Assembly (NCBI GenBank): GCA_034336665.1
Contig: CM067568.1
Coordinates: 44,496,770-44,560,769, forward strand
DNA: 64,000 nucleotides
Direction of reading: 5' to 3'
Source of the DNA: Luscinia megarhynchos
Lineage: Eukaryota > Chordata > Aves > Passeriformes > Turdidae
The notes beneath the pieces were generated by a model. The model ran no database searches. It was not told the DNA's origin and saw only the letters and a program-made list of their open reading frames with translations. Position numbers and translations under genes: made by a program. Shown piece by piece: positions 21,301-28,428 of this stretch. Each line of letters opens with the position of its first letter. Positions within the stretch are counted from its first letter, which is position 1.

Positions 21301-24287
21301 ACAAGATTAGTTCTTTTTCAAATGCTATGCTCATCCAGAGGGAGGGGACAAGAGAGACTGAGGTGTAGTGTGCACTTTTTGCAAATGCTTAAGGAAGAAC
21401 TTTCCAGATTCACACAGCTGGGAGTGAGTTTGCCATGTGTATGTAGAATGACTTGAAGAACTCTGGTAGAGGTAAGAATGCAGTCTTAGAGTGCAAAAGA
21501 CACCCGTAGGAAGAGGATCGCTAAGGTGCTTTCATTGTGTTTTATACTTTACTATTGAATTGTATGTTCCTGGTTTTGACTGTACTGCCATCTGTCATAT
21601 TTATGAGAACATGAAGGCTTGAGGTGGCCTGCCAACATGAATTTTTTGAGTGATATTCAAGTGTCACTCAAAAAGAACTTGTTCTCCAGAACCTCTTTAA
21701 GTAAAATGTGGTAGTCTATTCAGGTGTGAGAGAATGTTCAAAAATCTGAGTATAACTGAAATAGTGCTTCACCTGAACTTTCAGAATATGTTTAAGTAGC
21801 AGTGGGACTGAAATGGCCCCATTTATTTCACTGAGTGCTGACTCTACTGCTGGAGTTCTGCTGCTTGCAAATGAGGCAAGTGCAAAGCTGTGGTACCAGC
21901 CTAGTAGTTAACACCAACTCCAGTGAGGTGCAGCTGAGACAAAGTTGGGGTATGAGAAATGAAGCACTGATGTTGAAGTGTGTGGAAGGTAGGTATGGTA
22001 AGGACACTTTAAAAATTATTTTATGGGGCTTTTGTTTCCTCCCCCCAAGAAGATCAAAATAATTAACTTTGAGAAACTTGGCAGTCATTTTCATGTGCAA
22101 CTGTAAGCAGCTACCATCATATGGTATTTGTACACAGTCATTGTCTTTCTTTTGCTGATATAGATCCTATTAAAGGTGATGAATAATTTTAAATTGAACC
22201 TGACATTTTATAAATAACTGAATTATAATTTGTATCAACAGTAGTTCTACACATGACTATTAAAATACTGTCAGCTGTTTTATAAAATCAACAGCTTCCC
22301 ATTAAGAGAACAAAGTTCCAAGTACAATAATAGCTACCTTGAACAAATTTTATTTAGATAGCTACAATTAGAAAGAACTAAATTAGGTATTGAGGCCTCT
22401 CAGCATGTGTTAAGGGGGTGACTGAAGTTATTTCTGTACATCTTAAGTTTTCCTCTGCCTGCATGTTTTGCTGAATTAAGCAGAGTAACTGCCAGATGGT
22501 AGGGAAGTAGGGAAGATGGATAGGCCTAAGCTGCATAATGTATTCGAGTGACAGATTCTAGTGCTTAAGTGGCACTGGATTTATTCTGATGTCTCAGAGG
22601 TCAGTATTCAAATCTGAATGTATGTTTGAAATCCTCAATGCTTTTCCCAACATTTGCTTTATTCTGTACGCATTTTTTTTAAACTGGTAATGTTTACTGT
22701 CTGGTAAAGTATTCACCTAAAATACAAAAGGTACACATGACTCTCCACAGGAGACTGATAAACAAGCTTAGGGAAATAATGGTGCTACTTTTTTTTTCTT
22801 TTTAAGAGATGACTCAAAGTCTAGATATCCTGCAGTTGAGCCAGAAACCTAGAGAACTTTCTTGGCAATGCACTGTGAGTCAAGTGCTATAGTTTCTTCC
22901 AGTTTCTGATGCCTTTTATTTTTTATATGCTTTGAAATCACCTGTCCAACTATAACAAAAAACCAGCCAACTACCTTCCTGGTGTCTTCCTGCTGTAAAC
23001 AGACATATTTTAAAACATTTGCATAGCTGGGATATGTTTTACTGCAACATACAAAACTACAGTATGAGAATTAAGGACACTCTAGTAGTGAATAAAGATG
23101 AGCACATAGTAGCAATTGGTCCCTCTGCCCCATGTTTAATTGCCGTGGTACTTGTCACAGTGTGCTGTTGTGTAATCGATATAACCCTTCATTACTGTTT
23201 TTGTCACTTTCTTACTCTCCTCGCTACAGTAATTCTCACTTCCTGTATTGTCAGAGTTGTCATTGGATCCTGTAAATTTAAAATTGGATAAAAGTAATCT
23301 CAGTCAATAGCTATTCCTGTCATCCTTGGTACAATTCAGTTTAATCTATGCATATTACAGATTAATGTCATTGTATTCCTTCAGGGCTCATTTTGTACAT
23401 GGAGAGAAGAAGCAGGCTAGATTTATATAAATTTCTTAATTGAGAAAACTCACTGAAAAAATGGTTAAAGGATTTTTCTCTATTTCAGTAGGAGTAGCCT
23501 GCAAGAAGTAGAATAATACCTTGGATTCACAAAATAGCTGCATTTCTGCCACATGTATGGTAGGATGAAGAGCACAGAGCAGGTTGCAGAGCTAGCAGCA
23601 CAGAGCAGGTTGCAGAGTTAGCAGTTAACTCCTGGTGTGTTGCATTTTCTCTTACCCAAGAGTGGAAAGAGCTTCTCTGTTCTAAGAAGTGGGAGGGAGG
23701 GAACTGTGTGGTGCAAACCTGTTGCTCATCTGAAGGTGTAATGTTTAAGAAGTGAGGGGTAAATGTGAATTTTTCAGAGGTCAGGCAGTGTCATTCTTAG
23801 GTACTGAATTCTTATTGTGAAATTATTAATAAATTGTGAAAAATATTAATATGTAATTCCATTGGGTTAAGATAGATGCAGCACAAAACTTGCTGGCACT
23901 AGACCAAACCAAATTTGGCTGAATTACTGTACTTGTATCTTGTCTGAAATAGAATTCTTATACAGCTGGTGAGCATATTGGGTTATAACTATATTTAAAA
24001 TAATATCTGGGGGAAAGCAAAGCCTTTTGAAAACTCTGTATCTTACAGTTAAAAAAAAAAACTGAACAAAAATTTCCACTAAAGTGAAATTGCACATGAT
24101 GTTAATTGAAAATCAATGGGAATTTTGACCATCCTCCAAAGGAAAAAGAGGAAGAGAACTGAATTTTGTATTTGATAGATTTGTCATGAGTATGTTTTTG
24201 TTTTGGTTTACAGATCAGCCATGGATTTGGAATATTCCTTACACTGATGCCCCTGATACACATGGAAATATGTGGGTTCCATCATAA
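192..24287 (+). CDS. TDP1: TDP1, 3' part of gene (last seven coding exons, spliced)
   Basis: Tyrosyl-DNA phosphodiesterase 1 hydrolyses the bond between a topoisomerase I tyrosine and a DNA 3' end, and other 3' adducts, in nuclear and mitochondrial DNA repair. The coding segments are 192-377, 1125-1173, 1884-1950, 4860-4967, 6498-6600, 13602-13716 and 24214-24287. They total 702 nt (233 codons plus TAA), and each junction keeps frame. All introns begin GT and end AG. The second catalytic HKN motif of the phospholipase D superfamily is visible: His in PHIKTYMR, Lys two residues on, and Asn in [10 protein letters not shown], 23 residues after the His. That is the spacing of human H493, K495 and N516. 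The C-terminus GNMWVPS matches the human protein as I recall it. The catalytic His is 117 residues from the end against 115 in human; the two extra residues are in the penultimate exon. Upstream exons, including the first HKN motif, lie outside the window. Confidence 0.95.
378..1124 (+). other. TDP1: TDP1 intron
   Basis: This is a 747-bp AT-rich intron with a GTATGT donor and an acceptor ending GAAG at 1121-1124. I see no repeat, RNA gene or second ORF of interest in it. Confidence 0.85.
1125..1173 (+). CDS. TDP1: TDP1 exon (49 nt)
   Basis: This small exon encodes [16 protein letters not shown] and the first base of an Ala codon (phase 0 in, phase 1 out). The donor is GTAAGC at 1174. It corresponds to the human segment around IYPSVENVRTSLEGYP. 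The acceptor (a T-rich tract with ACCTCCATGAAG) is weak by eye, but the reading frame and homology leave little doubt. Confidence 0.9.
1174..1883 (+). other. TDP1: TDP1 intron with small tandem repeat
   Basis: This 710-bp intron ends in a T-rich tract and TTAAG at 1879-1883. It contains a two-copy 30-bp tandem repeat at 1531-1590 and short T runs. Nothing else is recognised. Confidence 0.85.
1531..1590. repeat. Two-copy 30-bp tandem repeat
   Basis: A unit starting GTTTGTTTCCTCTAGTT at 1531 recurs at 1561 as GTTTATTTTCTCTAGTT. The first 26 positions match at about 22, and the last four bases differ. This is a small local duplication inside a TDP1 intron, and its pyrimidine content has no obvious splicing role. 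Confidence 0.7.
1884..1950 (+). CDS. TDP1: TDP1 exon (67 nt)
   Basis: The exon completes the split Ala codon and encodes [21 protein letters not shown] plus two bases of a His codon (phase 1 in, phase 2 out). The acceptor is a poly-T tract then TTAAG, and the donor is GTAAGT at 1951, a consensus site. The segment aligns with human [22 protein letters not shown]. It has no ATG and is too short to be found by simple ORF calling, so it was identified by reading frame and family similarity. Confidence 0.92.
1951..4859 (+). other. TDP1: TDP1 intron (2.9 kb)
   Basis: This is AT-rich intronic sequence. Small inverted repeats occur, for example nine-base arms around GCT at 3626-3646 and nine-base arms at 4322-4330 and 4339-4347. 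No interspersed repeat or coding segment could be supported. Confidence 0.8.
4860..4967 (+). CDS. TDP1: TDP1 exon with catalytic His and Lys
   Basis: The 108-nt exon has acceptor TTTTCTAG at 4852-4859 and donor GTAAAC at 4968 (phase 2 in, phase 2 out). It encodes [14 protein letters not shown], then HIKTYMR, then [14 protein letters not shown]. The CAT at 4903-4905 is the nucleophile-pair histidine equivalent to human H493, the residue changed in the ataxia syndrome SCAN1. The AAG at 4909-4911 is the partner lysine. Both are intact. Confidence 0.95.
4968..6497 (+). other. TDP1: TDP1 intron (1.5 kb)
   Basis: This is AT-rich sequence with a canonical acceptor (TTTCTTTTCACAG) at its end. No repeat or RNA gene is recognised. 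Confidence 0.8.
6498..6600 (+). CDS. TDP1: TDP1 exon with catalytic Asn
   Basis: The 103-nt exon (phase 2 in, phase 0 out) completes a Ser codon and encodes [18 protein letters not shown] followed by [16 protein letters not shown]. The AAT at 6502-6504 is the Asn of the second HKN motif (human N516). The donor is GTAAGT at 6601. This is the most conserved exon of the set; almost every residue matches the human protein. Confidence 0.95.
8326..8357. repeat. Perfect 13-bp inverted repeat, 6-nt loop
   Basis: The arm AATTATAGAAAGC at 8326-8338 is the exact reverse complement of 8345-8357, separated by TCCTAT. It could fold as a hairpin in the TDP1 pre-mRNA. No function is implied by the sequence. 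Confidence 0.8.
9139..9294 (-). mobile_element. SINE: tRNA-Leu-like head joined to a CR1 3' tail
   Basis: Read on the minus strand, 9294 down to 9213 is 82 nt, the length of a type II leucine tRNA. It resembles vertebrate tRNA-Leu(AAG): GGTAGTGTGGCC start, a perfect A-box (TGGCCAAGTAGG), anticodon loop TTAAGGC (AAG at plus 9258-9260), variable arm, and GGTTCAA of the B-box. The last two B-box cytosines are changed to T and one anticodon-stem pair is lost, so it is not a working tRNA gene. It is followed at 9212-9139 by a CR1 3' end: the TTGGATTATATGATC region, the TTTTTCCAGCCTAAATGATTC region, then degenerate octamers. A tRNA head on a CR1 tail is the design of CR1-mobilised avian SINEs such as TguSINE1. 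The alternative is a one-off template-switch chimera. Confidence 0.75.
10981..11005. repeat. Perfect 11-bp inverted repeat, 3-nt loop
   Basis: ACAGCAGAGAA at 10981-10991 is the reverse complement of 10995-11005, with ACC between. It is a short hairpin in a TDP1 intron with no recognised function. Confidence 0.75.
12119..12750 (+). mobile_element. CR1 LINE 3' fragment
   Basis: About 630 bp match the CR1 3' end in plus orientation. Visible landmarks are the GGACATGAGC start, TCCAGCTCTGGGG, GACTGAGTCCAGAGAAG, GGAGCACCTCTCC, the AGGAAGAAATTCTTTACTG block, and the terminal TTGAACTAGATGATC and CCCTTCCAACCCAAAC. The end is eroded (TTATTTGATT instead of tidy octamers). The coding frame is broken and the 5' part is missing, as usual for CR1. 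Confidence 0.92.
13602..13716 (+). CDS. TDP1: TDP1 penultimate coding exon
   Basis: The 115-nt exon (phase 0 in, phase 1 out) encodes [20 protein letters not shown], then [18 protein letters not shown]. The acceptor is TTCTTTCACAG and the donor GTAAGG at 13717. The FPVPYDLPP block is diagnostic of TDP1. The preceding [16 protein letters not shown] stretch differs from human and is two residues longer, consistent with a loop that tolerates change. Confidence 0.94.
14690..15160 (-). mobile_element. Degraded CR1 LINE fragment spanning ORF1 end and ORF2 start
   Basis: On the minus strand, 14924-14691 reads [18 protein letters not shown] and later [16 protein letters not shown]. These match the start of the CR1 ORF2 endonuclease as I recall it (YTNARSM..KQEELEATVQ and a CEEL-type block). 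The middle of this domain is deleted or scrambled. Further upstream on the same strand (about 15125-15037) is EAEGIHLS followed, after a frameshift, by [11 protein letters not shown] and a stop at 15039-15037. This resembles the C-terminus of CR1 ORF1. The fragment therefore covers the ORF1/ORF2 junction. It is heavily mutated and non-functional. Its boundaries are approximate. Confidence 0.75.
23571..23622. repeat. Two-copy 26-bp tandem duplication
   Basis: The unit AGCACAGAGCAGGTTGCAGA plus six bases is present at 23571-23596 and again at 23597-23622, with a single C/T difference. It looks like a recent replication-slippage duplication about 590 bp before the last TDP1 exon. Confidence 0.9.
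24214..24287 (+). CDS. TDP1: TDP1 last coding exon and stop
   Basis: After the acceptor TTTGGTTTACAG, the exon completes an Asp codon. It encodes [20 protein letters not shown], then VPS and TAA (24285-24287). The ending matches the C-terminus of vertebrate TDP1. This fixes the transcript orientation and the 3' end of the coding region. Confidence 0.95.
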
Positions 24288-24676
24288 ATGTTTCCAGTAC
24301 CCTGTCACGTTCCACTTGCTGACACTGAGCCTGTTGTGCTACTTGGAAAAACTGCTTGTTCCTGTTCTGTAAGCTGTAATGTCTGCTATAATGGCTAATT
24401 TGTAGTTGAAACATTTAAATGTTAGTAAGGGAGAGATTCTTGGAAAATCTATAACCATATTATTATAAGAGAACCTGCTTTTTTGATTACTTTTTTATAT
24501 GCTTTTTCTTTACTGTGGTTCCTAATATGGTTTTCAAGATGAGAGTCTCTCTGAATTTATAGCTGTAATTAATTTAAAAATTACTGCTCTGCAAGACTGT
24601 CAGTTGACTCCAGTAGCTGGAATAAAAGTTGTATGTAAAATTCAAATAAAAATAAAGGCAATCTTCTTAATATATC
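24288..24676 (+). other. TDP1: TDP1 3' UTR
   Basis: About 390 bp of AT-rich sequence lie between the stop codon and a cluster of AATAAA signals followed by a T/G-rich tract (about 24674-24694). The cleavage site itself is inferred. Confidence 0.75.
24621..24656 (+). terminator. TDP1 polyadenylation signals
   Basis: Three AATAAA hexamers lie at 24621-24626, 24645-24650 and 24651-24656. They are followed by CCTTTGTTTTGTCTTCT, a good downstream GU/U-rich element. The last two signals are immediately adjacent and best placed for cleavage around 24670. Confidence 0.8.
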
Positions 24677-24771
24677 CTTTGTTTTGTCTTCTAAATATGT
24701 ACATTTCAGATTGGTTTGGACCTTGCAAGTGTACCACCAGGTGTTTGATAAAATCAACAGCATCCCAATAA

Positions 24772-25247
24772 TGGAACACATTGCTTTTATCAAAAGTAGT
24801 GTGGCCAGCAGGATCAGGGCAGTGATTGTCCCCCCCATACTCAGCCACACTTCAAGTGCTGTGTCCAATTCTGGGCCCTCATGACAAGAAAGACACAAGT
24901 CTTCTGAGAAGTAACTGGAGGAGCTAGGAATGTTTAGCATGAAGGAATCTCAGTAGAGATCTTACTGCTCTCTACAATTACCTGCAAGGTTGAAACCAGG
25001 TGGGAATCAGCCTCTTCTCCCAGGTAACAAGCAAGGGAAGAGGATGAGCCTTCAGTTTCACCAGGGAAGGTTTAGATTGGATATTAGGGAACAATTCTTC
25101 ACTGAGGATTGTCATGCATTGGAACAGACTGCCCAGGGAAGTGGTGGAATCGCCATCCCTGGAGATATTTAAAGATGTGTGGATGTAACACTTAGTGATA
25201 CGGGTTAGTGGTAGACTTGGTAGTGTTTTGTTAATGTTTGGACTAAA
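24772..25247 (+). mobile_element. CR1 LINE 3' fragment
   Basis: Plus-oriented CR1 landmarks are TGTGGCCAGCAGGATCAGGG, CAAGTGCTGTGTCCAATTCTGGGCC, GGTTTAGATTGGATATTAGG, AGACTGCCCAGGGAAGTGG and ATCCCTGGAGATATTTAAAG. The terminal region (TTAATGTTTGGACTAAATAG) is truncated before the usual octamer tail. The 5' boundary is uncertain. It lies about 100 bp beyond the TDP1 poly(A) signals. Confidence 0.9.
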
Positions 25248-26859
25248 TAGAATTGGTAAATATATTGATTTTTCTTTTCTATTGTTTTACAATTGTGCTA
25301 AGCCTCACCATCGCCAATCTGTTACCACTAAATGGCTGCTCACACAGACACTAGGGAGCTGTGTGCTTGTGGTGCTGAGGGGTAGGGAAAACAGCATGTT
25401 TCCTGATAGTGATGCACAAGTGACTGTACTGAGGGTAATGGCATTGCATTCAGGGCTCAAGCTCACAAGATGCTCACTTTGATTTGGAGTTAATTTAAAT
25501 GTCAACAACATGTTTAACCACTTTTTTACCTGAAACTAAAAGTTACTTTTGTTTTTTGTTTGGGGTTTTTTTGTTTTTTGCTTATGCCAGTGAACACACT
25601 GCATCTCTTTATTCCACCATGCTGAAATGTTATGGATGGCTGACACTGATTACACTGCACACTCCAGTTTTTCCAGCTATTTACCCAAGAGCAGTGGAAA
25701 TGGTGACCATTTTACAAGAAAGTATTCTTTAGAATAAACTATATTTTCAATTTCTTTTTCAAGATTCTGGTCAGTATCAACTTGCTCCTGTTCTATCCTT
25801 TAATAGAGAGCACATCCTTTAAAAGCCACATTCTGAAGAGATGATTAAGTCACTGCCAAGATCCAAGTTAACAAGTGAAGGGAATTTGCAAATTTTGATG
25901 ATCAGTGACAGTAGTACACGTGTCTTTCAGAACTGTGCCAGATGATTTTACTTGCATTCATGCAATAACTATTTCTATGCCCAAGGCAAACACAAAAATT
26001 ACTGTTCCACACTAACAAAATAATATACTCAATAACCTTGAATAATTTGCCTTGGATATTCCTGTGACTAGTGTTACTGTTGTTCATATTCCTTTGGGCA
26101 ATCACACTATCGTGATTGCAAGCAGCTAAAGGTTCTTTTTCCCACTGTGTTAATCCAAGCCACCCTTGAGCAAGTTTGATGGATGGAGCCATTGATGTGG
26201 ACAGAGGTGCTCACTCAATTCTGCTGCCTTTGCTGGTTAAGAGTGTACTGATTGAGTTCTGTCTTCCTTCTGACTGGCAAAGGGAAGTTGGGTCTCATTG
26301 TTTTTTTTTTTCTTCTAACAGGAACTGCCAATAATTTTAAAGGTACATGAGCATTTTTTTTATGGAAGCATGTGGTTACCTTTAGCACTTGGCACAATCT
26401 GGTTAGTTTGGCTGGCATGTCATCTTCCTATTTTTGGCTATTTAATGTCTTCCAGTATTGCTGCTAATTTTAATTTCCACACTAAAGTCTTTAGCATAGA
26501 CTAATTAAGAGGAAAGAAAAACCTGCTGCATGATGTATCACCTATGAATAACAACAAATAGGAAAAAATTAAAGATGGCTCCCATTTATCCCTGCTGGTT
26601 TACTGTCCAACATAAGACTTATTTTTCCCTGTGCCTACTGTTCTAGCAGTTGTTGTCACACAGGTGGTGAGCCTCTCAAGTGCTGGCGTTGCACAGTGCA
26701 CCCCTAAGGCTCAGACCAATACTCAAATATACCTCAGGCTGTGAGACAATCAATGGTTCTATCACGGAGTGTACAATTATCTGCCATTAAGCAGAAATTT
26801 CTAAGATTGTAGTGTTCATTCCCATTGCATTTTCACTGCAACACAATTATTAGAAAATT

Positions 26860-26883
26860 GGGGGGGTGGGGGGCTGGGAAGGG
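26860..26883 (+). other. G-quadruplex motif
   Basis: Four G-tracts of seven, six, three and three guanines are separated by loops of T, CT and AA. This fits the G3+N1-7 pattern with very short loops. It stands alone in AT-rich DNA about 1.2 kb before the KCNK13 start codon. Confidence 0.8.
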
Positions 26884-27540
26884 AAATGGATGTTATAGTT
26901 CATTAACCTGCTTTCTGAAAAAATATATGTAGGTTGTCCGTCCCTGGAAAGAATGTATAGCTTATATACTATTATGTTTAGCAGAGCTGAATTCCAGTGC
27001 CCCAAATATTTAAAAGTAGAATTCAGCACTGTAGCAATTACCAGATATTGCTGAGTTTAGCTTTTTCCTCTTATAGTCAGAATGATATTTCCAGAAAATT
27101 ATCAAGAGCTCTGTTCTTTGAACCTGCAAATAACACATTATAAAACCACATTGCAGCTGGAGAGGCTGCTTCTGTCTTCCCTAAACAATTTCCCTTCGAG
27201 TACCGTGCGCTGGAGGACAGAGATGTAACACCTTGTGGGGAAGGCAGTGGATAACCAGACCTGCGGAGAAGGAGTTGTCCTCCTTTGGTAAAGGCGCTAA
27301 TTTTTATGGCTTTGATGGGTTGGGGTATATCATGGACTGGCGGGTTTCACGGCCGGGCTCTCCTCGGCCCCACAGCCCAGGGCCGGTACCTGAGGGCGGG
27401 AAGGGGGAGAGCCCCCCGCGCCTCCGAGGGCTGGAGGCGCGGGGCAGCCGCCCTCTGCCAGCCCGCCCTGCCCGCAGCCGGCGCCGGGCTCGGGGGCGGC
27501 GGCCGCGCCTCGGCTGAGGGGAGCCGCCCCCGGGAGCCCA

Positions 27541-27570
27541 GCCCGGCCCGGCCCGGCCCGGCCCGGCCCG
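27541..27570. repeat. (GCCCG)6 short tandem repeat
   Basis: Six perfect pentanucleotide units lie in the CpG island, in the probable KCNK13 promoter or 5' UTR. The minus strand reads as regularly spaced GGG tracts with two-base loops, a G-quadruplex pattern, with i-motif potential on the plus strand. It is a likely length-variable site. Confidence 0.9.
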
Positions 27571-28019
27571 CGGCTCCCCCGAGGCCATGGTGCGGGCGGC
27601 CCGGGGAAGCGGGCGGCGGAGCCCCGCGGCGAAGCGAGAGGGCGGGGGGCGAGCTGCCGCCGGTCCCGCCTCGCCCCCCGCGGCAGGCAGGAGGCGCCTG
27701 GCGGTGCCTGTCCCTGCGCCCCGCTCCGACGTGCTCGGGGCGGGGGCAGGAAGGGGATATGAAAGTGGCGGGGACGGGAGCCCCGCGCGGCGGGCGCTGG
27801 GGCTGAGGGGCTCTTGCAAGACGGGACGGGACGGGACGAGCGGCTCCCTCACCCGCAGGATGCTCGGCAGCCCGAAGCGCGTCCGCCGTGGGGCCGTGCC
27901 GGGGCCGCGCCCTGCCCCCGGGGCCAAGGTGCCGACCGGCTCCCGGGAGCGCCGCTCGCCGCCGCCGGGCTCCGCGGCGCCCTGAGCCCCGGGCCCGCAC
28001 GCTGCCGGGCGGCGCCGTG

Positions 28020-28052
28020 ATGCCCGGCGGCGGCAGCCGGGCCCCGACGTAG
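28020..28052 (+). other. Upstream ORF before KCNK13 (10 codons)
   Basis: An ATG at 28020 opens a 10-codon frame ending in TAG at 28050-28052, 36 nt before the main start. It is in the same frame as KCNK13, so the TAG also proves that the main ORF cannot extend further upstream. It lies in the 5' UTR only if transcription starts before 28020. Confidence 0.6.
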
Positions 28053-28088
28053 CGTGGCGGCGCGGCAGCCCGGTCCGCCGGGCGGAGG

Positions 28089-28428
28089 ATGGCGTGTCGC
28101 GGCGCCTGCTGCTGCTCCAGCGCGGGTCGCCTCAACGCGGACAACGCGCGGTTCCTCCTGCTGGCGGTGCTGATCGTGCTCTACATGCTGTGCGGCGCCG
28201 CCGTCTTCTCGGCCATCGAGCTGCCCACGGAGCGGGAGGCTAAGGAGCGCTGGGAGGAACGCCTGGAGAACTTCACCCGGCGCCACAACCTCAGCCGTGC
28301 CGAGCTCCGGCACTTCCTCCGGGAATACGAGGAGGCGAGCGTGGCCGGCATCCGCGTCGATGACATCCGGCCCCGGTGGGATTTCACCGGCGCTTTCTAC
28401 TTCGTGGGCACCGTCGTTTCTACTATCG
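28089..28428 (+). CDS. KCNK13: KCNK13 (THIK-1) first coding exon
   Basis: This exon encodes the N-terminal 113 residues of a two-pore-domain background K+ channel of the plasma membrane. The start ATG (A at -3, G at +4) is the first after an in-frame TAG 36 nt upstream. In order, the protein shows a short cytosolic N-terminus with a Cys triplet (7-9), NADNARF, membrane helix M1 (about 22-44), the cap region with two N-glycosylation sequons (NFT at 61, NLS at 67), the RPRWDFTGAFYF pore helix (94-105), and VGTVVSTI, the start of the first selectivity filter TIGFG. The donor GTGAGC at 28429 splits the filter Gly codon after its first base. From memory human KCNK13 is similarly encoded in two exons. 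The paralogue KCNK12 is a poorer match in the cap (WEERL.NF, HNLSR, AGIRVD). The second exon with the rest of the channel is beyond the window. Confidence 0.93.

Larger units (their letters stand above)
13717..24213 (+). other. TDP1: TDP1 last intron (10.5 kb)
   Basis: This is the longest TDP1 intron in the window. It holds an internal CR1 fragment (about 14690-15160) and a 26-bp tandem duplication (23571-23622). The rest is AT-rich and shows no recognisable genes; open frames such as 20979-21368 and 23019-23291 are T-rich chance ORFs. Confidence 0.8.
24677..27329. other. Intergenic region TDP1-KCNK13
   Basis: The region contains a CR1 fragment (about 24772-25247), T-rich and AT-rich sequence, a G-quadruplex motif (26860-26883) and a TATAAAA at 27139-27145. 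No coding exon could be supported. CpG density rises sharply after about 27330. Confidence 0.7.

Noticed and set aside
20979..21368. 129-codon plus-strand frame in the last TDP1 intron
   Set aside because: It is dominated by Phe from T-runs, begins at a non-ATG codon (TTG), and shows no family similarity.
23019..23291. Hydrophobic 90-codon frame resembling membrane helices
   Set aside because: T-rich DNA naturally translates to Val/Leu/Ile/Cys. There is no Kozak context, no homology and it is intronic.
27139..27145. TATAAAA as the KCNK13 TATA box
   Set aside because: It lies almost 200 bp before the CpG island and about 950 bp before the start codon. CpG-island promoters usually lack a TATA box, and no initiator evidence supports it.
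27304..28144. Long minus-strand open frames (207 and 265 codons) and a plus-strand 173-codon frame in the CpG island
   Set aside because: Very high GC content removes stop codons in all frames. The translations are low-complexity Arg/Pro/Ala/Gly with no domain.
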